Assembly: GCA_036365145.1 (NCBI GenBank)
Contig: JAEOAD010000018.1
Location: 9,132,001 to 9,196,000 of the forward strand
Direction: 5' to 3'
Origin: Orientallactaga sibirica
Lineage: Eukaryota > Chordata > Mammalia > Rodentia > Dipodidae
DNA: 64,000 bases
The notes beneath the pieces were generated by a model. That model saw nothing but the letters and a program-made list of their open reading frames with translations, searched no databases and was not told where the DNA came from. Below, one piece after another: positions 10,346 to 23,297 of the stretch. Made by a program: the position numbers and the translations under genes. Numbering within the stretch: the first letter of the stretch is position 1; each line of letters opens with the position of its first letter.

Positions 10346-11984
10346 TCATCTTGACTGGTTTAATAAAAAGTGTTTATTTTGAAAAAACAAAGAAAGGTCC
10401 CAAAGATCAAGAAGTTCACAAAATAACCCACAGTATCAACTTTAGAAAACAAATATTAAGACTATTACACTATTTTTCTAAAGGATGCCTTCGACATGCC
10501 AAACTCTCATTCACAAAAATACGTTGTTACTTATGTGTTGAATACTCTCCCCCAGAGTACATGGGGAAGGTAATACACCAACCTCTACCTCAAGGTGCTC
10601 TGATGTTACAAGTAAATGAGAATGCCTTTGCTGTCAGGGAAGCAACTATTGAAACCATGTATGAATGGAAGAATTGTACTCCCTGTATAACAAGAGATTA
10701 TTTTGTTTGATGCTCTGAAGTAGTTGTGTTAAGGCTGTACTATTCTATGCCCTATCCCTGCCCCAATTCTGCTGAGGGTCTTCCTCATGGGAATGAGTAT
10801 ACTCTAATCTGTCTGGTTTCAATTCTCTTCCAGGCAAAAACCAAACAACCACAATAACCAATCAGGAACTTAAATTTATGTCATCTCCAACCCTCCTTAA
10901 TTTTGTGAGCTCTCTGGTTTAATTGTCTGAGATATTGGTGACTTCTGTTGAGTAGTAATAAGTAATATAGAGAGGAGGGCTATCTTTTGGGAAGCTATCT
11001 TTTGGGAAGCTCAGTGGGATCAAACTACTATGCATTAGTGATAACTAAAGTGTTTGATCCCTGAGGAAGACAAACTAAAAAGGCTTGACATCAAAGTTTA
11101 TCTCTAATTTTACATTTTAATTTTATTAATTCTTCCATTTTTATTGACATCACAGGAGAATGAAGCCTGACCAAATATGTGGGTGTAACATCATCCCATA
11201 GTCCAGTTATTTCTAACAAAAGTAAGTTATGCAATAAGTGAAAATTATCTATTAGTGTGCTCTCACTCTTGGTCTATTTTGAACAAGATCTCTTATTATT
11301 CTCCCAGTTCCCAGCCGAACCAGGTCATCAAATATCTGTAACCTTAAAATGTGCTCATAACTCTATTTACCTAGATTATTTTATGATAGAAATGATGATT
11401 GGTTAAACATTTTATTTCTATAGCATTTACAAATATATATATGTGTGTTTATTATATATATTCATATATCTTATCTCAGATCCTGCCTTCCAGGAAATAG
11501 TCTGTGAAGAACTCTGATTTCAGTAAGACAAGGTCAAATTTATAGGAAAATGTGGTGTTGAAGTGGTCAGGAGATGGACTTTACCCTAAGTTGTTGGAAA
11601 TTAATTCTGGCTAATGGTGTGACTTATCCATCTTACTAGCTTTGCTAGACTCTTTGAAAATGTTTCTTGTTTCAGTTTACTGAATAATTTCTGGTGATTT
11701 ATTTGCTGACATTTATGACCACTGGCTTGTTTTATGCCTCATGAATGATTTATTCATGGTATATTGTTATCATTATGTGGAGGTTACAGAGTTATTTTAT
11801 ATTATTTTTGTGTTTATATGCTGTTAGTAGGTACACAATAGAGAGTAAGAAAAGAGATCTCAGAAATGATGGATGTGTGACTACATCTAGGATTTTGTAG
11901 TCTATATGCTCTTTGTCTTCATCCATAAAGATGAATTTTATTAATCTTTTCTGGAGTTTGTAATTGACACTATGGTACAAATCT
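10346..11984. other. Unassigned intergenic sequence
   Basis: No recognised repeat. Holds a 119-codon plus-strand ORF (10351-10710) with no family I recognise and no supporting signals, and a perfect 16-base direct duplication (ctatcttttgggaagc) at about 10980-11012. Confidence 0.45.
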
Positions 11985-11987
11985 TGC

Positions 11988-12390
11988 TATGATTTGAATA
12001 CAGTTTGAATTTGTCCACTAAAGGGTCATGCTGTGGACTCACTTGGTGTCATGGTATGAAAGATAGTGAGACCTTTAAGAGGCTTAGTGCCAGGTAATTA
12101 GATCATTGGACTGATACTATTGGAAGGAATCAACGATGGTTTCATGGGGTGAATTAGGTTGCATGAGAGAAAGTTGTAATAAAAAGAACAAGACAGGACC
12201 ATCGCTGCTCTCTGGCTCACTGTTTTGATGGCATCTACAATAATTTCCTCACCTGAGGGAACCAAATCAATGGATCTTATCAGTCTTAGACTTTTACCTA
12301 CAAAACTATTAGTTAAATAAACTTTTAAAAAATAAATTGCCAGAGCTTAAGTATGTTGTTATAGACATGGAAAGTAGACTTACAGGAAAG
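11988..12390 (+). mobile_element. Solo MLT1-like MaLR LTR
   Basis: Begins gctatgatttgaatac...gtccactaaagggtcatg. It contains tttaagaggc...aggtaattagatca and ends after aataaattgccagagc with gttgttatagacatgg. This is the layout of a mammalian MLT1 LTR and is diverged, hence old. Confidence 0.7.
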
Positions 12391-14684
12391 TTAAATATGG
12401 GATATTCCTTGATGCCAAACCAATTTTTTCAGTTTGTGGCTGTGACTTCCCTATAGCCATTTTCATTTAGGTTCTACTTCAGCCAGACCTACTTCTAAGC
12501 ACTTAATGTATATTAGCTTATGTATTGCGCATATAAATTTGATAACATATATAGTATTATTCTTATTTTGTGTATATAAAAACTGTGGCATGGAGTTTAA
12601 TTGTCTTAATGCCATACAACAGGAAAACAGCCCAACTAGGTCTGAACCAAATCTGGGCTGCTAAGCACTCCCCTTTACTGCATGCAGTAGCAAGGTGGGA
12701 AGCAGCTTAGATTCATGAATGCCAAATGCTTGCTTTACTTCTTTCTTGACAGTTAATTCCACAGTGCCTCATTTTCTCTATGCACTGGCTTTCATTTAGT
12801 CTTTGGTTACATGCAAAGCTTATCCACACATATATCACACACAAATATACTTGCTAGTTGTTATAATGAATGCGCTGATAATGTGTTATTCTGCTGTTGG
12901 CACTAACATGCAGACTTGAAATTCTGCATTTGTTGTATAGTTCTATACCAAAAACTATCAAACACTTTGCTGCTAAAAATGGCACATTGATTACTCAAAA
13001 TTTCTGAGCACAGCTGAATGGGATTCTCTGCCCTGCAATCATTGGCCTCGGATGTTTGCATTTGTAAGCTTGGCTGGGGTGATATCTGCTTGTAAGCTCA
13101 CTCCGGTTGATGGCTGAAAGCATTTCTTTGGGTCTTTCTGACTGATGGCCTAAGATTCTCACTGATTACACTTGGAGGTTACTCTCAGCTCCCAGTGATA
13201 CCAGCAATGTTTTTCCATGCGGCCCTCTCTAGATGCTGTTCAAAACATGGCTATTTACATTTTCAAGGCAGCCAGGACAATTGACCCTAACCCACTTCTG
13301 CTAAGGCAGAATCTCATACAACAAACTTAATCATGGGAATGATAGCCATCATTTTCTCATGCTATACTTGTACCCAAAAGGAGGAAGTGTAGAAAGACAG
13401 TTCACTCAGGATCATTTTAGGCTCCCTGCTGCATGTGCTTTTACTGAGTTCCCAGATCTTTCTCTACTTGCTAATGTACTGAGAATTCCAAATGATACTC
13501 AGATTATTATTTGGATCATAATAATGGAATTCAAGAAAATGAAGTGAGGTGATTACAGTGGCTAGTGCCTTCAAGGAATAAAATTTGAAGTATTCTCCAT
13601 TAGAAGGACATACCAGTCATGGTCATCTCATTGCCAGATATTCTTATCCATATGTGCTTTTTATCCTCTCAATGAAACTTTCCTATCTGCCTCATATTTT
13701 GTGTCACGTGAGGTAAATTGTAATTCTGCCAATTGCTTAATGTGTGACCTTGGATTAGTGTCTTAAAGTAACTAAATGTCTGCTTATAAATGGGACCCAT
13801 ATCACTCACCTAGGTGAATTGATGGGTGCTAAAGGCTCCGCACATGTTAGGTGCTTTATCAATGTCAAATCTTCTCATCTCTCCATTTATCATCTTGATG
13901 CAAAAGTCTCCTCTGTGGGTTCATTTGTTATTCAAAGCCAGCATTTTTAACTTGCTGAGGTACAGGTTTTCACAGGGATAATCACATTCTAATCATTTTT
14001 CTCCAACTCTTTACTTGAGACCTCCAAAATCTCCTGGGAAATATGGTTGCTAATAGCTAGTTCCTTGTGGAGATGGCCTCATCCATTGTGCTTTCCCTAA
14101 TTTAATCCTCAGAGGGTGACCAAGACACTTGGGAGAGTAATATAACCCTCATTCCTTTCTGATGGGTCAATTTGCTTGATTTTTGTGTTTTGATGGACAA
14201 TTTATTTTATGTATTTGATGCTGGATTCACTCTTAAGATTAATGAAATGACTGACTAAAAGAAAGGCTGTTTTTTGCTTATCATGAAGAGTTTTGATGAT
14301 TCTGTGCATTCACTCTTTTATAGTAAATAAGTTTACATCTTTAATATTTTGGAACATACTGCCTGCTGACTTCTAGAACCAGTTTAGATATGTGGAATAT
14401 AAAATGGTCAAGAGAAATGTCCTGTACTTTATTCTTTTCAGGTAATGCCTACATCAGCGTAGATGGATAGGATTCCAGATAGTCCAATGTTAATCCATCA
14501 TTATAAGGGAAGCAACCTTAGTTAATTCTTGAGTAATTTCATTAGGAGAGACCTAAGCAAGAAACTTGTTCAGACCCTGGAAACAGAATCAGGGAAATTT
14601 GAGAATGGAGTTTCAGGGTTCTAGAACAGAATATATGGTCTACATGGGAACATGCTGGCAGTACATCTACATGCATACATGGGT
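12391..14684. other. Mostly unassigned sequence with a possible ancient LTR relic
   Basis: Between about 12900 and 13290, phrases such as ctgcttgtaagctcactcc and tgttcaaaacatggc resemble an old mammalian LTR on the minus strand, but too weakly to name. The rest shows no gene or repeat. Confidence 0.35.
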
Positions 14685-14689
14685 ATAGC

Positions 14690-15022
14690 AGTTACCTTCT
14701 GTTTGCTGGGACAAAACACCTAATCAGAAACCAGCTTATGGAGGGAAAGATCTTCTTTCCAGATTGCAGTCTTAAGGGGGAGGTTCATCTTGGTGAAGAA
14801 AGCATGATAGGAACAGACAGCTGGGTGTTGCATCTTCACATCAGCAGGGAGAAAATAGCATGAGAACCCAGGACTGTAAACCTCCAAGGTCCACCCCCAG
14901 TGACATACTTCCTCCAGCAAGGTTCTGCCTCCCAAAGACTCTACAATCTTCTCAAATAGCACCACCAGCTAGGGATTAGGAATTCAAATACACAAGGCTA
15001 AGGGAGACAAACCACCACAATG
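14690..15022 (-). mobile_element. MT-type MaLR LTR
   Basis: Read from the plus strand it begins gttaccttctgtttgctgggacaaaacacc and ends gggagacaaaccacca. This is the reverse of a rodent MaLR LTR; the same pattern recurs at 19.5, 21.2, 27.8 and 38.6 kb. The 81-codon ORF inside is chance. Confidence 0.7.
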
Positions 15023-15730
15023 TGTTTCTGATTGTATTAAGATCATTTACTTGAGTTATTTACCTTCCTGTTATTTTTCTTTCTGAGAAGTTAAGAACTG
15101 GCTCAAGACAGCATCCTAAGAAACTTACAACATTACTCTGTTAATGAATTTGCCAGTAATCTCACTAACCCACATGACCCAAGGCCTTCAAGTAAATGGA
15201 GAGACCCTTCCTCAGGTCATACTTTCCTTTGGGTGAAGATCTGCTCTGTGAGCACTTGTTCAAAGGAACACACTCCTCCCCACCTGGGTTTGGGAATTAT
15301 AGCCAAATATTAAAGTTGGAACTTCTTACTGTGTGAATTATTATTCTGTGGTCACATTATCAGCCCCTTTGTTAAAATAATCTATTAAACTGATATCACT
15401 TATACAGAGCTTGAAACAGTATCCAGACATATCCATTCTCATTCAAGGAGTTGTACTTTCCAACTCAAATACAATTTTTTCTTTTGCGCACTTTTTTGAA
15501 TTGTATTTTTAATATTTAAAACAAGTTTTAAAGAATTACACTTCATACTAACATATATTCTCCTATGATTTCACTAATGCTTTTCAGAATTTGAAAGCTA
15601 TGTTCTATTCAAGAATATGATTTTTTTTTGTTCTAGCAATGTTTAAAATCTATTCCCCCCTTTTTTCTTAGTACATTTATCAAGGTGTGTCTTCTCAAAA
15701 TGTAAAATTTACTGACAATTTATCTTTTAT
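15023..15730. other. Unassigned intergenic sequence
   Basis: A/T-rich, no recognised feature. Confidence 0.45.
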
Positions 15731-15751
15731 AATATTTAATTTATTTATTTA

Positions 15752-15799
<48 letters not shown>

Positions 15800-15938
15800 G
15801 TATACCAGGGCCTCGAGCCACTGCAAATGAACTCCATATGCATGTGTCACCTTATACATCTGGCCTTACATGGATACTGGGGAATTGAACCCAGGTCATT
15901 AGGCTTTTAAGGCAAACACCTTAACCACTCCAGCCCTG
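15731..15938 (-). mobile_element. tRNA-derived SINE
   Basis: Reverse orientation: ttatttatttatgtaa tail, long (GA)n, ccactgcaaatgaactcc body, attgaacccagg B-box and ttaaccactccagccc head. Confidence 0.88.
15757..15796. repeat. (GA)n microsatellite
   Basis: About 20 uninterrupted GA units within the tail of the surrounding SINE. Confidence 0.95.
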
Positions 15939-17159
15939 AAAGTTCAGTTTTAGAAGCTTATTATATTGGCCAAGTCTGCAATTTTGAACTTGTATAAAAT
16001 ATGTATGGCTTACAAAGACATGCTGACTCCACATCAATCATTTCTTCTCTCAGATCTCATGGTTCTTCCTATCTCTGATTATTTAATGCTCCACTCTCCC
16101 CTTAAGCATCCTTTTTAGCTTGGTTCATTCTACTTTTCTGGTACAGTTTAAATTCCACTTCACCTATCATTTCCATTGCCCCAGGGGTGAGCCCTCCCAT
16201 GTATCACAGAATTTACTATACCTGCATAATAGCAGAACATAAAGCCTTGCACTCTGGATAGCTGGCCTTGAGCTTTGTTTCCCCAAATGAACTGTAAATT
16301 CACTGAAGGCAGAAGCTGAGGCTTATTCACCATGTTACCTCTAAGCTCTCAATGGGGTTTTATTGGATGATTAGATGCATCCCACCATATAAATGAGGAC
16401 ACTGAAAATCAATGTGTAAGTGTGCTTCCATGAGCACATTTTTCTCAGAAGTCAAGGAAGGACCTAACTCCACAATTCCTTGCTCTAGAGCAAGATTTCC
16501 TGCAATGTGTTGTCTATATTGCTTACTGCTACACAATAAACAATCACATGATTTAATGTCTTAAAATAACCATTTATTTTGCTTACAACGTTGATATCTA
16601 CTTCACATGGCATTTTCAGGGCAGTTAATGCTGGAGAATGCACTTTCAAAATGGTTAAAATATTACCTCATTCTGTTATATGCATGCCATCCTTCAGAGT
16701 TTATCAAAGCCCAGGAGTGAGTCTATCCATTGCAAACTACTTTCAAGAAAAACCCCACTTACAAGTATTAGGTAAAGGCTGTTTTCAAAACTAGCACACT
16801 GCCAGCTCTGCTGCATATGCCATCCAAAGAAGTTACATGCTCCATTAAGATGTAAATTATTACATCTCTTACTCAATAGCAGGATATTCCTCACTTCTCA
16901 CAGCAGAGAGAAAAGTCTAAGTGAAGTTTGCACAGTTACTCCTGTGCTTAAATAGCCTTTCTAAGGCTTGCTAAAAAGTATCCAAGGTCCTATTCTTTCA
17001 TTTAGAGTGAAGTGTCAGAGAATGACACCTATAAGCTACAGGACCATTCCAGGAGTCCAGGCAAGAAAAACAGAACAAGACTGACTGTGGAGATGACTTC
17101 TTTTATTCTTCATTTTTCATAGACATGAAGACTGGGAATAAACTAATAAACTACATGTA
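15939..17159. other. Unassigned sequence, possible old LTR relic
   Basis: About 16520-16680 (attgcttactgctacacaataaacaatcaca, aataaccatttattttgct) resembles an ancient mammalian LTR in reverse, with low support. No gene seen. Confidence 0.35.
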
Positions 17160-17510
17160 TTCATTTTTCTAGAACTGCCATAACAAAAATACTAGACTGT
17201 GTGGCTTAAGTGACACAGACTTATTTTTGGCAGTTCATAAGTCCAAGATAAAATGTCTTCAAGGTTTATGGGAATAACTCATTGCCTTGCAGGTAGCCAT
17301 TTTCTTTCTGTGTCCTCACATGGCCTTCCCCTGTGTGCATCTCAGTGTCTTCTTCAGTCATATTAGATTAGGGACCACATTAAGTCTCATTTTATGATAA
17401 TTTTTACATGTCATATATCCAAATTTAGTCACCTTGTGGAGCTCTCACATATAAATGTGTGTGGGAGTATAATTCAATATAATTCAGTTCATAAAACCTT
17501 GGTCATACAA
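17160..17510 (-). mobile_element. MLT1-like MaLR LTR
   Basis: The plus strand shows agaactgccataacaaaaat...gtgtggctt, then a tcctcacatggcc segment, then tcatattagattagggacc. This is the reverse complement of the MLT1 LTR layout. Confidence 0.65.
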
Positions 17511-18556
17511 GGTTAAAGCTGTGTCAGGAAACTCAGATTTTTTTTTTTTTTTTTACAAAGTAAGTGGTCCCTCAGCTCTTAGCCAGCTTCCTAGATGTAG
17601 CTAGAGGCATTGCTTGCCATGTATTCTGTGTGATTCCTTCTTTGATGATGGCTGCAAAATCAACAAAAGGCAAAGGAACATCAGACAGAGCCCAGGGGTG
17701 AAGGATGACCTAGCACACAAATAGACTTATGAGTTATTGACAAAGATGAGGCATATTATCTTTAAATTAGTTGAGCAAAATTAATATTACCAACTTGCCA
17801 TGCTCATCCGTACTGTCTGCTCTGACAACCAGTAGGGACAGAACTGCTATTGATAATATTTTTTTAATTAAAAGGAAAATAACTTGTGATTAATCTGCAT
17901 CTTTTGGGATTTTATCCAGCATCTCATAAATCTAAAACAGAGCCATCTACATGCGCACCTGCAGGCCTTCCCCTTCAGACAATCCCAAAGTCTGGGAGAA
18001 AGAGAATTTACTGGAACAAGATAAACTCCAGCCAAAGAAAATCTAAAGTAGGAGATGAAAGGTCAGACTCCAAGGAGTCACTGGGATCCCAGATGGCAGA
18101 ATTTGCATAAATGACAGCTTCTCTCACAGTGTCCAAGACAGCAGGCATTGTTAGTAGAAGGCACTGGTTAAGAATCCTGAATACCCAACTTTTCTAAGGC
18201 TCTTAAGAATATCTAAAATCTAGCTTTACCATTTGAAAAATGGAGCTTGTTGGACATCTATTCCCAAGGGAGAATATGTGCAAAAGGGGATCTGAAGCAT
18301 TTTTCTTGGTTTTGAATATTGAGAACACTACTTTATTGACCTCAGCCTGGGTATTTAACTTTGCTTTTTCCTTTTCTGGAAAAAGAAGATCCATGTCATA
18401 GGGCAGTAGGAAGGATTAAATAACTTTAAACATGTCATGGTATAGGAAACACCAAACAGACATTTGTCCTCACAAACCTAGCTTTGGCATACACAGAGGT
18501 TTCTGTGACTGGTAGAAGTAAAGGGAATTTTGTGTATTCAGACAATGAAGAAAGGA
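17511..18556. other. Unassigned intergenic sequence
   Basis: Poly-T at ~17538. No coding potential or repeat identified; small ORFs look random. Confidence 0.45.
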
Positions 18557-18561
18557 AGCTA

Positions 18562-18850
18562 TAGGTTGGAGGGATGGCACAGTGGGTAAAATGCTTGCAG
18601 CTCAAGCATGAGGATCTGCATTTAGATCCCCAGCACCAGCACCAGCATAATACCATGCCTATAATCCCTGTACAGGGAAGTGGAGACAGGTGATTCCCTG
18701 GGACTTTCTGGATACTTCGTCTAGCTTAATTAGTGAGCTCTAGGTTCAGTTAGAGACGTTGATTCTAAAAATAAGATACAGAGAAATTGAAAAAGACACA
18801 ACATCAACTCCTGGTCTACACACACACACATGCACATATCCACAAACATG
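18562..18850 (+). mobile_element. B3/B2-family SINE
   Basis: Head ggttggagggatggcacagtggg, B-box-like tttagatccccagcacc, internal ccatgcctataatccc and gtgagctctaggttcagt, ending in a (CA)n tail (18817-18834). This is the layout of rodent B3. Confidence 0.75.
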
Positions 18851-19497
18851 CACATACACATGCCTGCCAACCACACAGAAACACATATGCAAACAAATGA
18901 AATAGAAATGGAAGTTTAGAGAGAAGATAAAATTGGCCAAAGCACAGAGCTAGTTATTAGCAAAGTTGAAACCAGAATATAGGTTTCAACAAAGGTCAGA
19001 ATTCCACATGAAAGTAGCAGTCCCTAACCATCTAGTAGTGCATTTAGTCCCTGCTTGCACAACAAGAGGGTCATCGGTCATGGCATATCAGCATGTCTCT
19101 AGGCAGTGAACAGGATATTGCTATATACCAGCAGTGCATTTTATTTTCCTAGCAGCATATTATACTGTCCTATTTCACAGGAGGTGACAATGAGTCTCAG
19201 AGGAGTTGCAAGACTAACTGTGCCCTTTTTGTATACTTAAACGAGGTTCAGTCTAACTCCAAAATGCTCTCTCATAGACAAAGTGGATTTTGTCCCTATC
19301 TTCCCTAACTCCTCAAGGCTCCACCCACTGAAGAGAAGAAGCTCTGGAGACTGATGTGTCCTCATCTTTATGGCTCTCACTTCCAAACAGAGGTGGGAAA
19401 GACTAGATACTTACTTTTACTAAAGTGACAATGACTGATCATTTCAAATGCTGGTTTTTCCCCTTTCTCATCAGTCCTCCTACATCCTTACACACTA
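18851..19497. other. Unassigned intergenic sequence
   Basis: Unique-looking, no feature supported. Confidence 0.45.
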
Positions 19498-19815
19498 TTG
19501 TAGTTAAGCTTTGTATTGACAAATGATGGGAGGAAAAGGTTCATTTTGGCTTATAGTCTTAACAGGAAGTTTTAGCATGGCAGGCAAAGGATGGTAGAGC
19601 AGAAACTGGATTTCATATCCTGCTGTAGAAGCTGGAGGGAAACAGCAAGAGTGAGCTGAGATCCGGTAAGGGGAAATCTGGGCCATAAGGCACCAAAGCT
19701 CACTCCCAGCATCACACCTCCTCTAGAAAGTCTCCACTTCCCAATTTGACATCAGCTAGGGACCAAGTATTCAAAATGCATGAGTTTATGGGAAATATCT
19801 AATTCAAACCACCAT
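19498..19815 (-). mobile_element. MT-type MaLR LTR
   Basis: Same layout as 14690-15022: ttcattttggcttatagtct, cacacctcctctagaaag, catcagctagggacc, aattcaaaccacca. Confidence 0.68.
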
Positions 19816-20059
19816 ATACACTAAGGCCATTTTCTATTATACCTACACCTCTGGATGGTAGTTGTCACATTTGCATCACAAACTGTAAATTATCCAGATG
19901 ACATTGTCATTATCTAATTAAATATCTGGATATACTTTTCTATTCTAATGTTTTCTGCACATGACTATATACTTTAGTTAATCTTGGGTAATATATACAC
20001 TTGTTTTTATTCAGGTGTGCCATACATGTTCATGCGGAGACCAAAGGTTGATGGATTCA

Positions 20060-20306
20060 ATCATTCATCCATTCATTATATTTCATCCATTCATTTGAGA
20101 GAGAGAGAAACACAGAGAAAGAGAGGAAGTCACACAGAGAGTAGGTAGGGACATGCCAGGGTCTCCTCCACTACAAACAAACTCCAGATGCATGTGCCAC
20201 TTTGTGCATTTGGCTTTACATAGGTGCTAAAGAATCAAATCCAGACTGTTAGGTTTTACAAGCAAACACCTTTAAGAGTTGAGCAATATCTCCTGTTCCT
20301 CCATCT
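20060..20306 (-). mobile_element. tRNA-derived SINE
   Basis: Tail with gagagagagagaaac, body ctacaaacaaactccagatgcatg, B-box region atcaaatccagac, head degraded to gagcaatatctcctg. Older than most copies here. Confidence 0.8.
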
Positions 20307-20310
20307 TATT

Positions 20311-20321
20311 TATTATTATTA

Positions 20322-20357
<36 letters not shown>
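20311..20357. repeat. (ATT)n microsatellite
   Basis: About 15 ATT/TTA units abutting the poly-A (reverse) end of the adjacent B1. Confidence 0.92.
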
Positions 20358-20505
20358 TTGGTTTTTTGAGGTAGGGTCTCACTGTAGCCCAGGATGACCT
20401 GGAATTCACTATGTAGTCTCAGGGTGGCCTTGAACTCTCGGCGATCCTCCTACCTCTGCCTCCCAAATGCTGGGATTAAAGGCATGCGCCACCATGCCTG
20501 GCCTC
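20358..20505 (-). mobile_element. B1 SINE
   Basis: The reverse complement of the 7SL-derived B1: ggtagggtctcactgtagcccagg, ggaattcactatgtagtc, tcctacctctgcctcccaa, ggcatgcgccaccatgcctggc. An A-run of over 20 follows at 20520-20543. Confidence 0.93.
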
Positions 20506-20544
20506 CATCTTATTTTTTGAAAAAAAAAAAAAAAAAAAAAAAAG

Positions 20545-21162
20545 ATCTCTCATTGAACCTGGAGCTCACCACCATGGCTAACCTAGATAGCTAGCAACTC
20601 CTAAGAATCCTTAATCTCCTCTTCTAAGCTGTGTTTAGGAAGCCTCTGTGAGATGCCAGTATGGCCTGAGCCACTACAGTACAGTACAGGATGGGAAGCT
20701 GGAGGGCTGGAGAGTGTATTGAAAACTTAAGTGGAACTTTAGTAGGCATCACTATGAAGATGTGGAGGATAGACTAGGATCATTACTACTAAATCATTCA
20801 TTCATTCATCCATCTATCAAGATCATGAAGTATCCAGTGAGGGGCTAGAGTGGTTTATGGAAGGATAAATCATGACTTAGTCCCTTGAAAATTGTCTGAA
20901 GTGTGGTTGTTAACCTTGGTTAAGTCATTTGTCCTCTCATGGACTCTTTTTTAATCTATAAATTGAAAACATTTCCTACCTTGGCTAACTGCAAGTTTGT
21001 TCATTTGCTTCTTGTGTATTTTTGCCTGGCTAGGAACTGAACCTGATATAAAATTCAATATTAATTACTCATTCCAGAGACAAGGGAAGGTGCTGACTAA
21101 AGGGGAAAGGCACTGTTACTCATACTCTGAAGAGATTTTTTTTCTTGACTTTTGGAAGGTGT
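20545..21162. other. Unassigned intergenic sequence
   Basis: No feature supported. Confidence 0.45.
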
Positions 21163-21164
21163 AG

Positions 21165-21480
21165 CCGTTACCTTCTTGTTGCTGGGACAAAATGCTAACC
21201 ATAAAGAGATTATGGAAGGAAAGAGTTTATTTCAGTTTACAGTCTCAAAGGGAAGTTTCATTGTGACAGGGAATACATGGGAAGTACAGACAGCTGGGGT
21301 CACATCAGATGGGAAGAAGCAGCATGAGTGAGCTGGTTAGTCCTAGTCGTCCTCAGGCCTGCTTTCAGTGACCTACGTCCTCTAGCAAGGCTTCATCTCC
21401 CAAGGGCTCTACCAGATTATGAGGCTTGATCACGAATACATGAGGCTATGGGGCATAATTGACATTCAAACCAACTCAGA
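21165..21480 (-). mobile_element. MT-type MaLR LTR
   Basis: Begins gttaccttcttgttgctggg, then aagagtttatttcagtttacagtct and cagacagctgggg, and ends ttgacattcaaacca. It is the least diverged of the reverse MT-type LTRs in the window. Confidence 0.75.
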
Positions 21481-21621
21481 AGGCCCAATCTGATTTAGTG
21501 CAAGTGACCCCAACTTTGATCTTATATAAGAAACATTTACATGTGCTACATCTTTATGACTATGAGGCCTGAAAACCCTGCTTATTGTTTAAGCTTCAAC
21601 CTCAACTGCCCATCATTTTTA

Positions 21622-21795
21622 AAAAAATATTTTCAAACGTACTTGCATGTGAGTATGTGTATGTGCATGTCAGGATGTCTGGCCACTGCAAACAGATCCC
21701 TGTCTGGCTATACATGGATGGCAGGGGAATTGAACCCAGACTGGCCAACTTTCCAAGAAAGCTCCTTTAATTAAGGAGCTATCCTCTCAGATTCA
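21622..21795 (-). mobile_element. Diverged tRNA-derived SINE
   Basis: ccactgcaaacagatcc, a (T/G) tail, ggggaattgaacccagac B-box, and a head mutated to ttaaggagctatcctctcag. The (GA)n tract is replaced by TG-rich sequence. Confidence 0.65.
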
Positions 21796-22500
21796 GCTGC
21801 CCTTCTTTTCAAAAAGTTGCCAAAAATATCCTTACATCATGAAAAAACATACTATTTTATGCCCCTGGACAAAGAAGTCCTCACCAGAATCCATTTTGGA
21901 AGTAAATCCAGAATACTATGTTTGTTTGGGATATTTCTCAGATGACTGTGCAACTAGGGCCTGGGTTCAAATTACAGATTGGAATGAAAGTGAAACAGGA
22001 AAGGGAGGAAGCTATGAAAGGTTATCCTAATGAATACAGTATCACTGCAGGCACCTGAGACTTAGCTCCTTTTTAGTATGGGAAAGAGCCCCATAGACTA
22101 CGCCCTAATGATGGTGGACCTGCATAGAGTGGAGCTCAGTATTCATTATCCATGTCCATTCTTTATTACTTGATCATTGCCTAGGCACATTAAACCCCTG
22201 GCATGTGCAACTTGCCTATGAATTAAGCATATCTTCATGGACATGAGAATCCTCAGTAACTCAAGTGGAGAGTGGCAGGATTATAGAATGAGATGTAATT
22301 AGGATAGAAGGCAAGTCCACCTACAAGTAGTCACAGGTGAACAGAGTTGGGCCAAGAGTATTTGAAAAGTGGCACCAACAGCGCCCTCATGACCTCCAAG
22401 AACCACTGAGACCTTAACCTCTTCTGTCATCTTCCTGCATTCTGCTTTGACAATTTGATTTTCTTCAAAGATGCTAAGCAAATCTCATATTAAGGCATTT
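21796..22500. other. Unassigned intergenic sequence
   Basis: Short ORFs only; nothing recognised. Confidence 0.45.
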
Positions 22501-22502
22501 AT

Positions 22503-22857
22503 TGATTTGCTGGGGCTGGCATAGCAAAGTATCACACACTGGTGTCTTAAACAACAAAGATTTATTTTGTCAAAGTTTTGGAGGCTTAAAGTCTGAGATT
22601 AAGTTGACAGTGGGATTGTTTACCTGTGTCTTTAATTTATAGATGGTTTTCCTCATCCAGTGTCTTCATTTGCTCCTTCCATTGTATGTGACTTTGTCTT
22701 CTTATAAGGACACCAGTCATATCAGAATAGAGCCTACTTTAATGAACTCATTTTAACTTAATTGACTCTTTAAACACCCTATCCTAGCATCATCATTCTA
22801 AGGTCTTGTGAGCAGTGACATAAATATTGTAGACACAACTCAGCCCATAACAGAGCC
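22503..22857 (-). mobile_element. MLT1-like MaLR LTR
   Basis: The plus strand reads ggggctggcatagcaaag, ttaaacaacaaagatttatttt, ttctTataaggacaccagtca and ends acacaactcagcccataac. This is a clear reverse-complement MLT1 layout. Confidence 0.78.
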
Positions 22858-23023
22858 TTCATAATTTGTGATCCTTCTGTTTATAAGGTTTTCTTTTTTA
22901 TTCAAATATTTCCATGTCTTGTCTCACCTTTCACTCTGGTCTCTACATAGCATTTTCTCCATAGAGGTCATTGGCCATTGGCTCTTCATTGCTTTCTCCC
23001 TCTTTTTATTACATGGTAGTTTT

Positions 23024-23285
23024 TTTTTTTTTTTTGGAGAGAGATACAGAGAGAGACAGAGAGAAAGGGAGAGGGAGAGGGAGACAGATAGAGAATGGGT
23101 TCACCAGCAGCCTCTCAGCCTCTGTGAACCAACTCCAGATGCGTGTGTCCCCTTGTGGGCAAGTGCAGCATTGGGCCCTTGCATCACTTTGTGTCTGGGT
23201 AAACGTGGGACCTGGAGATTGGAACCGGCATTCTTAGGTTTAGCAGGCAGGTGCCTTAACTGCTAAAGCCATCTCTCCAGCCCAG
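23024..23285 (-). mobile_element. tRNA-derived SINE (long variant) with target duplications
   Basis: T-run, GA-rich tract, ccaactccagatgcgtgtg, an extra segment (aagtgcagcattgggccc) shared with the copy at 34.2 kb, and head taaagccatctctccagccc. Flanked by catggtagtttt at 23012-23023 and 23286-23297. Confidence 0.92.
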
Positions 23286-23297
23286 CATGGTAGTTTT

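Noticed and set aside
15757..15796. GA repeats considered as a possible regulatory polypurine element
   Set aside because: They are the expanded tail region of a SINE, and similar GA/CT tracts occur in most copies.
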